From positions 186,001 to 250,000 of the forward strand of contig NZ_CAKLBP010000004.1 in the NCBI RefSeq assembly GCF_920984665.1: a DNA stretch of 64,000 nucleotides, read 5' to 3'. The notes under the pieces are model-generated. The model saw nothing but the letters and a program-made list of their open reading frames with translations. It had not been told where the DNA came from and made no database searches. This stretch comes from Pedobacter sp. Leaf170 (GTDB lineage: Bacteria > Bacteroidota > Bacteroidia > Sphingobacteriales > Sphingobacteriaceae). This document shows, piece by piece, positions 8,302 through 16,601 of the stretch. A program made the translations under genes and the position numbers. Numbering within the stretch: position 1 is the stretch's first letter; every line of letters starts with the position of its first letter.

Positions 8302-8904
8302 ATGAGGAAGCCAATATTTATACTTATACTTTCTATATTTTCAACTTTTGGTTATGGCCAAAAAAAAGGTAATGACGATATAGCAAAAATTAAAGGCACA
8401 ATTCTGAATTTTTTAAACTGGTATCGGATGGATCAAATTTTAGATACAACAAAAAAAAACGACCCGAGCATAGAATATCATCCAATTATTATTCGTGAGC
8501 AAATAGATACAATGATAAAGTTAAGTGTAGACATGAAAGCAGTTGAAGAATATTTGGTTCACTTAAGATCAAGTAATTATTTATCAGAATCTTTTATAAA
8601 TGATTTAAGGCAGTATCATCAAAAGATTGCTGATGATATCAAGGGTTCAAAGCCTTATTCAGCCAGAGAGGGGGACTTTGCAATTCCTGGTTTGAATGTT
8701 GATGCCATTTTTGGTTTCGAGCCTGAAGATATATTGGACCACATAAAAGAGGGACGTTTTGCAAAAATTCGAATAATATATGATAAAGCATTAGTAAAGT
8801 TTGATATTACTAATATTAACCAATACATTTTTACGCTCACAAAAGTTGATAACAGATGGTTAATAGATTACTTTGGATTAGATAGAACAAATATTGAACG
8901 ATAA
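8302..8904 (+). CDS. Small secreted protein, DUF3828-like (partner of the cysteine-peptidase lipoprotein)
   Basis: The 200-residue product has a signal peptide (residues 1-19, ending YGQ) and so is periplasmic. The mature part starts with an ILNFLNWYRMDQ segment and ends with a beta-strand-rich tail (LTKVDNRWLIDYFGLD). This pattern recalls DUF3828/NTF2-like secreted proteins; the family call is tentative. It begins 4 bp after the peptidase-like lipoprotein gene, so the two are certainly co-transcribed. A periplasmic partner next to a cysteine-peptidase-like protein could be an inhibitor or immunity protein, but nothing in the sequence proves this. Confidence 0.6.
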   Translation: MRKPIFILILSIFSTFGYGQKKGNDDIAKIKGTILNFLNWYRMDQILDTTKKNDPSIEYHPIIIREQIDTMIKLSVDMKAVEEYLVHLRSSNYLSESFINDLRQYHQKIADDIKGSKPYSAREGDFAIPGLNVDAIFGFEPEDILDHIKEGRFAKIRIIYDKALVKFDITNINQYIFTLTKVDNRWLIDYFGLDRTNIER

Positions 8905-8943
8905 TTAAGTAACACGTATCAAATTATCCTAACCCCCCTCTAG

Positions 8944-9169
8944 TTTAAGTGTTCGCTTTTTCAGCGGTCACTTAAATTATTATTAAAAAACGAAGACCTA
9001 GAGTGAATTAATACAACTCAATGCCAAATGTCGGTCAGGAGACCTTGTTTTTCACATGGAATTTAAGTGATCCGTAGGAACACTTAAACCAGACTGAGAT
9101 GTTCTGAAAGGCATCTCGAAGTTTTGATGAAACAAGGATTTGAAATCCTAAAATCATTCCTATTAAGGA
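8944..9169. repeat. Hairpin-rich intergenic element (six consecutive short palindromes)
   Basis: Between 8905 and 9196 there is no gene but a run of hairpins: 8944-8976 and 9062-9088, which share TTTAAGTG...CACTTAAA arms; 9033-9044 (GGTC/GACC); 9096-9117 (GAGATG/CATCTC); 9136-9148 (GGATTT/AAATCC); and 9158-9169 (TCCT/AGGA). The density and the reused arm suggest a structured non-coding RNA or a miniature mobile element. It abuts the right direct repeat at 9196. I do not recognise it as a known family. Confidence 0.5.
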
Positions 9170-9195
9170 TGCACTTTGCTAACATCCCAAACAGC

Positions 9196-9231
9196 AATTC
9201 AGCGATAAATGCGAAGCTGAAAAGAAATAAG
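9196..9231 (+). repeat. Right copy of the 36-bp direct repeat
   Basis: It is identical to 6217-6252 except for one base. Here it is an orphan copy of the amidohydrolase gene end, including its TAA, with no coding sequence in front. Similarity fades after 9231, although both flanks again share a TAACAA. A weak terminator-like hairpin follows at 9254, which may be the original terminator of the amidohydrolase operon. Confidence 0.75.
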
Positions 9232-9253
9232 CTAACATAAACTTAACAAGTAA

Positions 9254-9285
9254 TGGTCAGTATTAATTTATTGGCCGTTTTTTTA
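9254..9285 (+). terminator. Weak hairpin with T-tract
   Basis: GGTCAG (9255-9260) pairs with TTGGCC-type bases near 9270-9275, including two G-T wobbles, and is followed by GTTTTTTTA. The stem is weak but the T-run is strong. It lies just downstream of the orphan gene-end repeat. Confidence 0.5.
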
Positions 9286-9396
9286 TGAATAAAGAAGGTA
9301 AAAAAACACTATTCCTAAACCATTTCTTAATGATAAATATAATTTCAATTAATACTACTACAGCAACTTTGCAGCATAAAATCAGAAAAACTTATC

Positions 9397-12300
9397 ATGG
9401 TAAAAAATTTACTCCTAGCAGTATTAATGCTGTGTTTTTGTGTTTCAAATTCCCTAAAAGCACAAACAACCCAAGCCTCAATTTCCGGTATTGTTACCGA
9501 TGAAAAAAAACAACCAATCCCTGGTGTATCCGTTCAGGTTAAAAACAATTCTACAGGTTTTACAACCAGAACATCAACAAATGCACAAGGAGAATACACA
9601 TTTAAAGAACTTCCTTTAGGTGGACCATATTCAATTAAAGCACTTTATATTGGTTATGGCGAACAAACAAGAAGTGGTTACATGTTAAATCTTGGTGATG
9701 TGGTTAAAGTTTCTATCAATATGCAAGAAGCTTCACAAAACCTTACCGATGTTGAAGTTAGCGGTACTTCATTAAAAAATAAAGTACAACAATTTGGCGC
9801 TTCAACTGAAATTTCATCAAAAACGATGAACATTTTACCAGTAAACGGTCGTAACTTTTCTAGTTTAACTGATTTATCGCCCTTGGCGGGTCCTGGTGGT
9901 ATATCTGGTCAGCTAGGTTCATCCACCAATTTCACTATTGATGGTATGACTGCTAAAAACCCTACATCTTCCGGCAGCACAACCAGCCGTAGTGGCGCTC
10001 CATATTCTATTTCGATAGAAAGTGTTAGAGAGTTTAAAGTGGTTACAAACCAATATGATGTTAGCCTGGGTCGTTCGGGTGGCGGAACCATTAGTGCGGT
10101 AACAAAATCTGGTACAAATGAAATTACCGGAAGTGCATTTGCTTATAACCGTGCTGATTTCCTGGCAAGTAAGTATGACATCAGAGGAAATCCTCGAACT
10201 AACGATTTCTCTACTTACCAATACGGTTTTAGCTTAGGTGGACCGATCATTAAAGATAAATTACATTATTTCGCAGCCTGGGATCATCAAAGAGATTCTC
10301 GTCCTTTGATAATTGCAGATATTAATTCTGATGCAGATGTTGCTCGTTTTAATATTACAAACAGTACGTTAAATAACTTCTTAGCAGTTGCAAGAAGCAA
10401 ATATGGCGTTGCTAATACCCAACAATTTGGTTCTTTTGCTAAAAAAAGAGGTACAGATGCAGGTTTTCTTCGTTTAGACTGGCAAATTAATGATAAGAAT
10501 TTATTAACAGTTAGAGATAACTACACCAATGATAGAAATCCATTAGGTTTAGGCGATAATACTGCGATAAATTTCTATGAAAGTTATGGTAACGATAAAA
10601 ATGTTGATAACAGTTTATTGGCAACATTGCGTTCTACAATTAGCAGCAAAGTAACTAACGAACTAAAATTACAACATTTATATACCTATCAGGCCAGTAC
10701 TCAAAATGATGAATTAGGTTTTGCTATACCAAGGGCTGTTGTTTCCAACTTAGAGTCTATTTCTCCTACTACCGGGGCAACATTAGCTACAGCAGTTCAA
10801 ATTGGTGGGCACCGTTTCGGGCAAGAAGGTTTTACCAATAACGTTTTCCAGTTAGTAGATAATTTCTATTACAACACCGATAAAATTAAATATACTTTCG
10901 GTATAGACATTATGTACACCCACGCCAAATCGTTATACGGTAGTGAGGTTAATGGTCGTTTCACATTTAACAGATCGGGTACTGCCGCGGCAGGAAATCA
11001 ACAAACCTCCTTACAAAATTTTAACAACTTAATCCCAATCAGCTATTACAGAGAAGTTCCTTTAGTTGCTGATCCAACTGTTGTTGGAAATTTATGGAAT
11101 TCTGCAATTTATGGTCAAATGCAAACTAAACTTGGCAAAGGTTTAGACTTTACAGGCGGTATACGTTTAGACTTTAGTAAATATCCAACTTCGCCACTTA
11201 ACCAACAGTTATTTGATGCGATTGGGGTAAGAACTGATAATAAATTAAAACAATTTTTAATTCAGCCCAGAGTTCAGCTGAATTGGGATATTAATGAAAA
11301 CAGAACAGATTTCGTTCGTTTTGGAGCAGGTATTTTTGGTTCAGATATTAACAACTACATGACCATTAACAACCTTACCTTTGATGGTAAACACTTCGCA
11401 ACGGTTGATGTTACGGGTACAGGCGTACCAACGCCTAACTTTATTGGCTACAGAAACGGAAGCGCAACAGCGCCAACATTAGCAGCGCTACAAATTCCAA
11501 CCATTAATACTTATGCTGATGATGCTAAGGTACCTGTGGTTTACAAAGCAAACTTATCTTACAACAAACTAATAAATGATAAAATACGTATTGGTATTAC
11601 TGGCTACGTAACATTAGCACGTAACAACTACATGTACGTTGATAGAAACATGGTTGCAAATCCTTTCTTTACATTATCAAATGAAGGAAACAGAGGCGTA
11701 TATGTGCCTGCTAATACAATTATTCCGGGTAACGGAACTACGGATTGGAAAACCGGTCGTTTAACAAATGCGTTTGGTAGAGTTTTAGAGTTAAACAGCA
11801 AAGGTAAAGTTAATCAGTTTGCTGTAGTTGTAGATGGAACATGGAGATACTTTAAAGATGGTGAAATCTCTGCCAGCTTTACCTACAACGATTCGAAAGA
11901 CAATACTTCGTTTAATGGTAACGTAGCAAATTCGGCAACTTTATCTTTACCTGTAGTTGATGACCCTAGAAATTTAAGTAATATGACTTATTCAAATGGT
12001 CAGTTTAGAAACAAAGTTGTAGTTTATGGTACATTGCCATCATTCCATGGAATTAAAGCGGGTATTCGATATTCGGGTATTGGTGGTACCAGATACAGTT
12101 TATTATCTGGAGGCAATACAAACGGCGATTTCGTTGCCACAAATGACTTAGCATACATCTTTAGTCCATCAAATACAAATGTGCCGGCAGCGTTAAGAAC
12201 AGCTTTACAAACATTATTAGCCAATGGCGATGCAAGCCAGAGTTTAAAAGATTATATAACCAAATACGAAGGTACTTTTGCTCAACGTAACGGCGGTATA

Positions 12301-12582
12301 AATGGCTTTTACGGTACTTTCGATTTAAGATTAGCTTACGAGTTTAGATTCGGACCACGCAAAAAACAAAGCCTGGAAATTTCTGGCGATTTATTTAACG
12401 TAGCCAACTTGTTTAAGAAAACCTGGGGCACATCAGAAACTTTAGGTACACAAGCACTTTATGCGGTTACCGGGTTTGATGCTGCAACCTCAAATTACAA
12501 CTACCGTTTAAATAACACTGGTGTAGTAATTCCAACAGGTAATCCATGGCAAGCTCAAATTGGTTTGAGATACGGATTTTAG
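9397..12582 (+). CDS. Oar-like TonB-dependent receptor with carboxypeptidase-regulatory N-terminus
   Basis: This 1061-residue outer-membrane protein has a signal peptide (residues 1-23, ending LKAQ). A carboxypeptidase regulatory-like beta-sandwich follows (about 28-115: SGIVTDEKKQPIPGVSVQV, then GEYTFKELPLGG). The plug domain is at about 120-235, and the beta-barrel ends with an aromatic C-terminal residue (LRYGF). The GRNFSSLTDLSPLAGPGG segment and Gly/Ser-rich plug are typical of the Oar branch. The substrate is unknown, and no SusD-like partner is adjacent, so it is not a SusC/D pair. A GCAACTTTG at 9363-9371 may be a degenerate -7 box. A terminator follows at 12621. Confidence 0.88.
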   Translation: MVKNLLLAVLMLCFCVSNSLKAQTTQASISGIVTDEKKQPIPGVSVQVKNNSTGFTTRTSTNAQGEYTFKELPLGGPYSIKALYIGYGEQTRSGYMLNLGDVVKVSINMQEASQNLTDVEVSGTSLKNKVQQFGASTEISSKTMNILPVNGRNFSSLTDLSPLAGPGGISGQLGSSTNFTIDGMTAKNPTSSGSTTSRSGAPYSISIESVREFKVVTNQYDVSLGRSGGGTISAVTKSGTNEITGSAFAYNRADFLASKYDIRGNPRTNDFSTYQYGFSLGGPIIKDKLHYFAAWDHQRDSRPLIIADINSDADVARFNITNSTLNNFLAVARSKYGVANTQQFGSFAKKRGTDAGFLRLDWQINDKNLLTVRDNYTNDRNPLGLGDNTAINFYESYGNDKNVDNSLLATLRSTISSKVTNELKLQHLYTYQASTQNDELGFAIPRAVVSNLESISPTTGATLATAVQIGGHRFGQEGFTNNVFQLVDNFYYNTDKIKYTFGIDIMYTHAKSLYGSEVNGRFTFNRSGTAAAGNQQTSLQNFNNLIPISYYREVPLVADPTVVGNLWNSAIYGQMQTKLGKGLDFTGGIRLDFSKYPTSPLNQQLFDAIGVRTDNKLKQFLIQPRVQLNWDINENRTDFVRFGAGIFGSDINNYMTINNLTFDGKHFATVDVTGTGVPTPNFIGYRNGSATAPTLAALQIPTINTYADDAKVPVVYKANLSYNKLINDKIRIGITGYVTLARNNYMYVDRNMVANPFFTLSNEGNRGVYVPANTIIPGNGTTDWKTGRLTNAFGRVLELNSKGKVNQFAVVVDGTWRYFKDGEISASFTYNDSKDNTSFNGNVANSATLSLPVVDDPRNLSNMTYSNGQFRNKVVVYGTLPSFHGIKAGIRYSGIGGTRYSLLSGGNTNGDFVATNDLAYIFSPSNTNVPAALRTALQTLLANGDASQSLKDYITKYEGTFAQRNGGINGFYGTFDLRLAYEFRFGPRKKQSLEISGDLFNVANLFKKTWGTSETLGTQALYAVTGFDAATSNYNYRLNNTGVVIPTGNPWQAQIGLRYGF

Positions 12583-12620
12583 TAACAGAAGGATACATTC
12601 GTATCTTTTTAAAAAGTCAT

Positions 12621-12658
12621 AAAAAAAGGGAATGGATTTTTATCCGTTCCCTTTTTTT
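12621..12658 (+). terminator. Terminator of the TonB receptor gene
   Basis: A stem GGGAATGG/CCGTTCCC (one G-T pair) extended by A7/T7 runs makes an almost symmetrical hairpin. It ends exactly where the -7 box of the next gene begins (12658). Confidence 0.85.
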
Positions 12659-12665
12659 ATGTTTG
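12658..12665 (+). promoter_or_regulatory. -7 box TATGTTTG for the ABC exporter gene
   Basis: TATGTTTG is a perfect match to the Bacteroidota TAnnTTTG consensus. It directly abuts the preceding terminator stem. Transcription would begin near 12669, which rules out the ATGs at 12632 and 12659 and supports the start at 12689. Confidence 0.6.
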
Positions 12666-12688
12666 CACTTACAAACAACAAAACTTTA

Positions 12689-14440
12689 ATGGGATTATTA
12701 TTAGACTACCTGAAAAACCACAAATGGATTGTGGTTTTAGCGTTATTGCTTGCAGGTTTAAATATAGGTTTTTCACTTTTAGACCCATATATAACGGGCA
12801 GAATTTTAGATCGCTTTATAAATCAGAAAGACAAACTTACCTACAGCCAATATTTATGGGGCTCTTTAGGTTTAATCGGCTTGGCTATTGGTGCGGCCAT
12901 GGTTTCGCGAATAGCCAAAAACTTTCAGGATTATTTTACCAGCGTTATTGTACAAAAGGTTGGCGCAAAAATGTATGCCGATGGTTTGCAGCATTCGTTA
13001 AAATTACCTTATCAGGTTTTTGAAGATCAGCGAAGTGGCGAAACTTTGGGCATTTTGCAAAAAGTACGCTTAGATTCAGAAAAATTCATCACATCATTTA
13101 TAAGCATTCTTTTCGTAAGCTTAATCGGGATGATTTTCGTTATTGTTTATTCGATTTCGATAAGCTATAAAGTTACGCTGGTTTATTTTACTGCCATTCC
13201 AATCATCAGTTTTGTAAGTTGGTTTTTAAGCCGAAAAATTAAAACCATTCAACGTTCTATTGTTGGCGAAACTACAGCTTTGGCGGGTTCTACAACAGAA
13301 TCGCTAAGAAACATTGAATTGGTAAAAAGTTTAGGTTTAGCAGATCAGGAGATTGAAAGGTTAAATAAAACTACTTACAAAATTTTAGGTTTGGAGCTTA
13401 AAAAGGTAAAATATGTTCGTAGCATGAGCTTTGTTCAGGGCACTACCGTTAACCTGGTAAGAAGTACAATGATTTTAGTTCTGCTCTTGCTTATATTCGA
13501 TAATGCCATTACCGCCGGTCAGTATTTAACCTTCTTGTTTTACTCTTTCTTCCTTTTCGGACCATTACAAGAACTAGGAAATGTAATTTTAGCCTGGAGG
13601 GAGGCAGAAGTATCGTTAGGAAATTTCAAGAAAATCTTGAGCACACCGATTGATAAAAAGCCAGATAATCCGGTATCCATAGAAAAAATAAAAGATTTAA
13701 CTTTTAGTGATGTAGGTTTTAAGCACCAAACCGCTAACAGAAACGCACTCGAAAATATTTCATTTAAAACGCACAATGGCCAAACCATTGCTTTCGTTGG
13801 TCCATCAGGTTCTGGCAAAACAACCTTGGTTAAATTGTTGGTGGGTTTATATCAACCTAAAGATGGCGATGTGCTTTACAATGGTATTTCGAGCAAGCAG
13901 ATTGATTTAGATGCTTTACGCGAAAAAATCGGTTTTGTAACGCAGGATACACAACTTTTTTCGGGCACAATTAGAGAGAATTTGCTTTTCGTAAACCCAA
14001 CGGCAACCGATGAGGAATGTTTTAAAGTATTAAATCAGGCCGCTTGCCAAACTTTATTAGCCCGTGCGGATAAAGGTTTAGACTCGCTAATTGGCGAAGG
14101 TGGTGTAAAAGTTTCAGGTGGTGAGAAACAGCGATTATCTATTGCAAGAGCTTTATTAAGACAACCAGATATATTAGTATTTGATGAGGCAACGTCCTCT
14201 TTAGATTCGATAACTGAAGAGGAAATTACCAAAACGATTAGAAATGTATCTGACTTAACAGACCATATAACCATTTTGATTGCGCACCGTTTATCAACAA
14301 TTAAGCATGCTGATGTGATTTATGTTTTGGAGAAAGGGCACATTATTGAGCAAGGTAAACATGAAGAACTGATTGCTCAACAAGGCTTATATCAGGCAAT
14401 GTGGCGCCAACAAATTGGCGAGCGGATTGTTGAAGCATAA
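12689..14440 (+). CDS. ABC exporter, fused membrane and ATPase domains (583 aa)
   Basis: This half-transporter has an N-terminal six-helix membrane domain (about residues 1-310) and a C-terminal ATPase: Walker A GPSGSGKTT, Q-loop VTQDTQLFSG, signature VSGGEKQRLS, Walker B ILVFDEATS and H-loop IAHRLS. It would act as a homodimer exporting lipids, drugs or peptides in the MsbA/multidrug family. The reading frame is open back to 12632, but that ATG lies inside a terminator hairpin. The start at 12689 follows a -7 box by a suitable distance and gives the usual family length. The small PLDc_N gene follows after 15 bp. Confidence 0.88.
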   Translation: MGLLLDYLKNHKWIVVLALLLAGLNIGFSLLDPYITGRILDRFINQKDKLTYSQYLWGSLGLIGLAIGAAMVSRIAKNFQDYFTSVIVQKVGAKMYADGLQHSLKLPYQVFEDQRSGETLGILQKVRLDSEKFITSFISILFVSLIGMIFVIVYSISISYKVTLVYFTAIPIISFVSWFLSRKIKTIQRSIVGETTALAGSTTESLRNIELVKSLGLADQEIERLNKTTYKILGLELKKVKYVRSMSFVQGTTVNLVRSTMILVLLLLIFDNAITAGQYLTFLFYSFFLFGPLQELGNVILAWREAEVSLGNFKKILSTPIDKKPDNPVSIEKIKDLTFSDVGFKHQTANRNALENISFKTHNGQTIAFVGPSGSGKTTLVKLLVGLYQPKDGDVLYNGISSKQIDLDALREKIGFVTQDTQLFSGTIRENLLFVNPTATDEECFKVLNQAACQTLLARADKGLDSLIGEGGVKVSGGEKQRLSIARALLRQPDILVFDEATSSLDSITEEEITKTIRNVSDLTDHITILIAHRLSTIKHADVIYVLEKGHIIEQGKHEELIAQQGLYQAMWRQQIGERIVEA

Positions 14441-14455
14441 TATACCGACACATTT

Positions 14456-14674
14456 ATGCTATTACAAACCACCGTTAACAGCAATCAGATTGCTTTATTT
14501 ATTGTTATTCCGGCTATTTTATGGCTGATATTAATTTTAATTGCGCTTTATCATATTTCCCGAAATCGTGAAATGGCATTTAGTGTTAAAGCTTTATGGT
14601 TTATCATAATTATTATGGCGCCGTTTTTAGGCTCGATAATTTATTTAATCTGGGGAAAGAACAGAAAGTTTTGA
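14456..14674 (+). CDS. Small membrane protein, PLDc_N domain (72 aa)
   Basis: Two transmembrane helices (about residues 12-34 and 46-66) flank a short basic loop, and the protein ends IYLIWGKNRKF. This is the PLDc_N pattern, the N-terminal anchor of cardiolipin synthases that also occurs as a stand-alone protein with no catalytic HKD motif. It likely forms part of a membrane complex; the function is unknown. It is probably co-transcribed with the ABC exporter (15-bp gap). The last 25 codons form the start of a 162-bp tandem repeat present in three copies (14599-15084). Confidence 0.75.
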   Translation: MLLQTTVNSNQIALFIVIPAILWLILILIALYHISRNREMAFSVKALWFIIIIMAPFLGSIIYLIWGKNRKF

Positions 14675-15084
14675 GGTTTTTTCCCGCAGATTTTAATTGA
14701 TAAGAATCGCAGATTTTCGCGGATTTTTTTCTAAGGAAACGAACACAGTAGCACAGGTTTGTTTATCTTAATTATTAGGACGCCGTTTTTAGGCTCGATA
14801 ATTTATTTAATCTGGGGAAAGAACAGAAAGTTTTAAGGTTTTTTCCCGCAGATTTTAATTGATAAGAATCGCAGATTTTAGCGGATTTTTTTCTAAGGAA
14901 ACGAACATTGTAGCACAGGTTTGTTTATCATAATTATTATGGCGCAGTTTCTAGGCTCGATAACTTATTTAATCTGGGGAAAGAACAGGAAATTTTAAGG
15001 TTTTTTCCCGCAGATTTTAATTGATAAGAATCGCAGATTTTCGCGGATTCTTTTCTAAGGAAACCAACGTTGGAGCACAGTTTT
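14599..15084 (+). repeat. Three tandem copies of a 162-bp unit that includes the PLDc_N gene 3' end
   Basis: Units span 14599-14760, 14761-14922 and 14923-15084, each exactly 162 bp and about 90 percent alike by eye. Each contains the last codons of the PLDc_N gene (TTTAGGCTCGATAA...GGGGAAAGAACAG) and then a spacer with CGCAGATTTT and CGCGGATT motifs. Only the first copy is part of an intact gene. The second and third are orphan gene ends with their own stops. The 148 bp after the third copy (15085-15232) show no gene. Confidence 0.9.
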
Positions 15085-15232
15085 TTGTAAATAAACCTGA
15101 TTGCACGGAAATACTTTTTGGAGCAGGTCTTCGACAAGCTCATACTTACATTGACAAAAGATTGGAGGAAAAGCAGGAGGATGCTTAAATTTTGGTGCTG
15201 TTCTGCCTTTCCAAATCAATATAATTAATTCT

Positions 15233-16516
15233 TTATCCTTTAGCAGTTTGCTCGTTAATATCTTGCAAACTTAGTTTTGTAAGCGGTTTTGTTTTTAGCC
15301 AGGTGATAAATGCAATAGCCACAGTCATACTGCCGCCAAAAACAACGGCAGGTACAAGGCGCATGTATTTTGCAGTAAGCCCTGATTCAAATTCACCAAT
15401 TTCGTTTGATGAACCGATAAACATACTATTTACGGCAGACACCCTTCCCCTCATTTCATCGGGCGTGAGCAACTGCATAATTGTTTGGCGGATAAGTACA
15501 CTTACGCTATCAAATGAACCTTCTAAGAACAAGAAAAACAGGGTTAAATAAAAATTTCTCGATAGTCCATAACAGATAATACTTAAACCGAAACCCGTTA
15601 CTGCAATTAATAAATTTCTCCAGGGTTTTCCCATTGGCGAAAAGCGTGTCATGGCAAGCATAGTGATTACAGCGCCTAATGAAGCAGCGCCACGCATCAT
15701 ACCCAAACCGAATGAGCCGAGGTTAAAAACATCTTTTGCAAAAATTGGCAATAAGGCCACTGCGCCACCAAAAAATACCGAAAATAAATCCAGGCTCATT
15801 GCCCAAACCATCATTTTTGTTTTGAATACAAATTGAATTCCTTCCTTTAAACTGTTAAAAATGTTTTGGGTTGGAAGGTATGTTGCTTCGTGCTTTTTAA
15901 AGCTTAGGATACAGATAAGCGCAATGGTAACAAAGGCCACAATTACGGTATAAGCTGCGGTTATGCCCCAAATCCAATTGACTAAACCACCCAAAGATGG
16001 GCCAATTACTGTTGCCAGTTGAAAACTGCTGGTGCTCCAGGTGCTGGCATTTGGGTACAATTCTCTGGGTACAATTTTAGACATTAAAGAGAACGTGGCC
16101 GGACCGAAAAAACCTCTTGCAATGCCTATGCAAAAAACCAAACCGTACATAATCAGCACAATAACATCTTCCTTTAAATGGAGATATTTACTGGTGATAA
16201 TCAGCATTAAAACAGAAACAAACCAAACACCCGAAAATATTTTGAGGAGTAAAGCTCGTTTTTCACTTTTATCGGCAATGTAACCGCCGTAAAGTGCAAT
16301 ACAGATGGCTGGAATAACCTCACAAAGGCCAACTAAACCAAGTTTTAATGGATCGTGTGTTAAATCGTAAATATGGTAGGCAATTACAACAGCCTGCATT
16401 TGATAGGCAAGGGTAAAAAAGAAACGCATGCCCAAAAACGAACGAAATTCTTTATAGCGCAATGCCGCAAAGGTATCAGGTTTTATTGCATTGGTATTGG
16501 GTTCGGAATCTGCCAT
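15233..16516 (-). CDS. MFS exporter, EntS-like (427 aa)
   Basis: The protein has about 12 hydrophobic segments and belongs to the MFS_3/EntS-type major facilitator branch. The first helix region (RYKEFRSFLGMRFFFTLAYQMQ) and the loop GGYIADKSEKR between helices 2 and 3 are characteristic. MRGRVSAVN, near the helix 10-11 loop, is another shared motif of the group. Members export siderophores, macrolides or other small molecules; the substrate here is not evident. It is a lone gene downstream of recG on the same strand (85-bp gap). Confidence 0.82.
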   Translation of the reverse strand: MADSEPNTNAIKPDTFAALRYKEFRSFLGMRFFFTLAYQMQAVVIAYHIYDLTHDPLKLGLVGLCEVIPAICIALYGGYIADKSEKRALLLKIFSGVWFVSVLMLIITSKYLHLKEDVIVLIMYGLVFCIGIARGFFGPATFSLMSKIVPRELYPNASTWSTSSFQLATVIGPSLGGLVNWIWGITAAYTVIVAFVTIALICILSFKKHEATYLPTQNIFNSLKEGIQFVFKTKMMVWAMSLDLFSVFFGGAVALLPIFAKDVFNLGSFGLGMMRGAASLGAVITMLAMTRFSPMGKPWRNLLIAVTGFGLSIICYGLSRNFYLTLFFLFLEGSFDSVSVLIRQTIMQLLTPDEMRGRVSAVNSMFIGSSNEIGEFESGLTAKYMRLVPAVVFGGSMTVAIAFITWLKTKPLTKLSLQDINEQTAKG

Positions 16517-16601
16517 TAGAAATTTTTATGCAAAACTACGTTTTGAAAAATTAAAACTTCATTAGCTTTTTGCATAAGATTGTAATTTATTTCTAATGCA
16601 A

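Noticed and set aside
9285..9503. Small plus-strand frame overlapping the TonB receptor start
   Set aside because: It overlaps the receptor gene in another frame, begins in a T-tract terminator, and has no recognisable features.
12632..12688. Longer N-terminus for the ABC exporter
   Set aside because: The upstream ATGs lie in the terminator hairpin and before the predicted transcript start.
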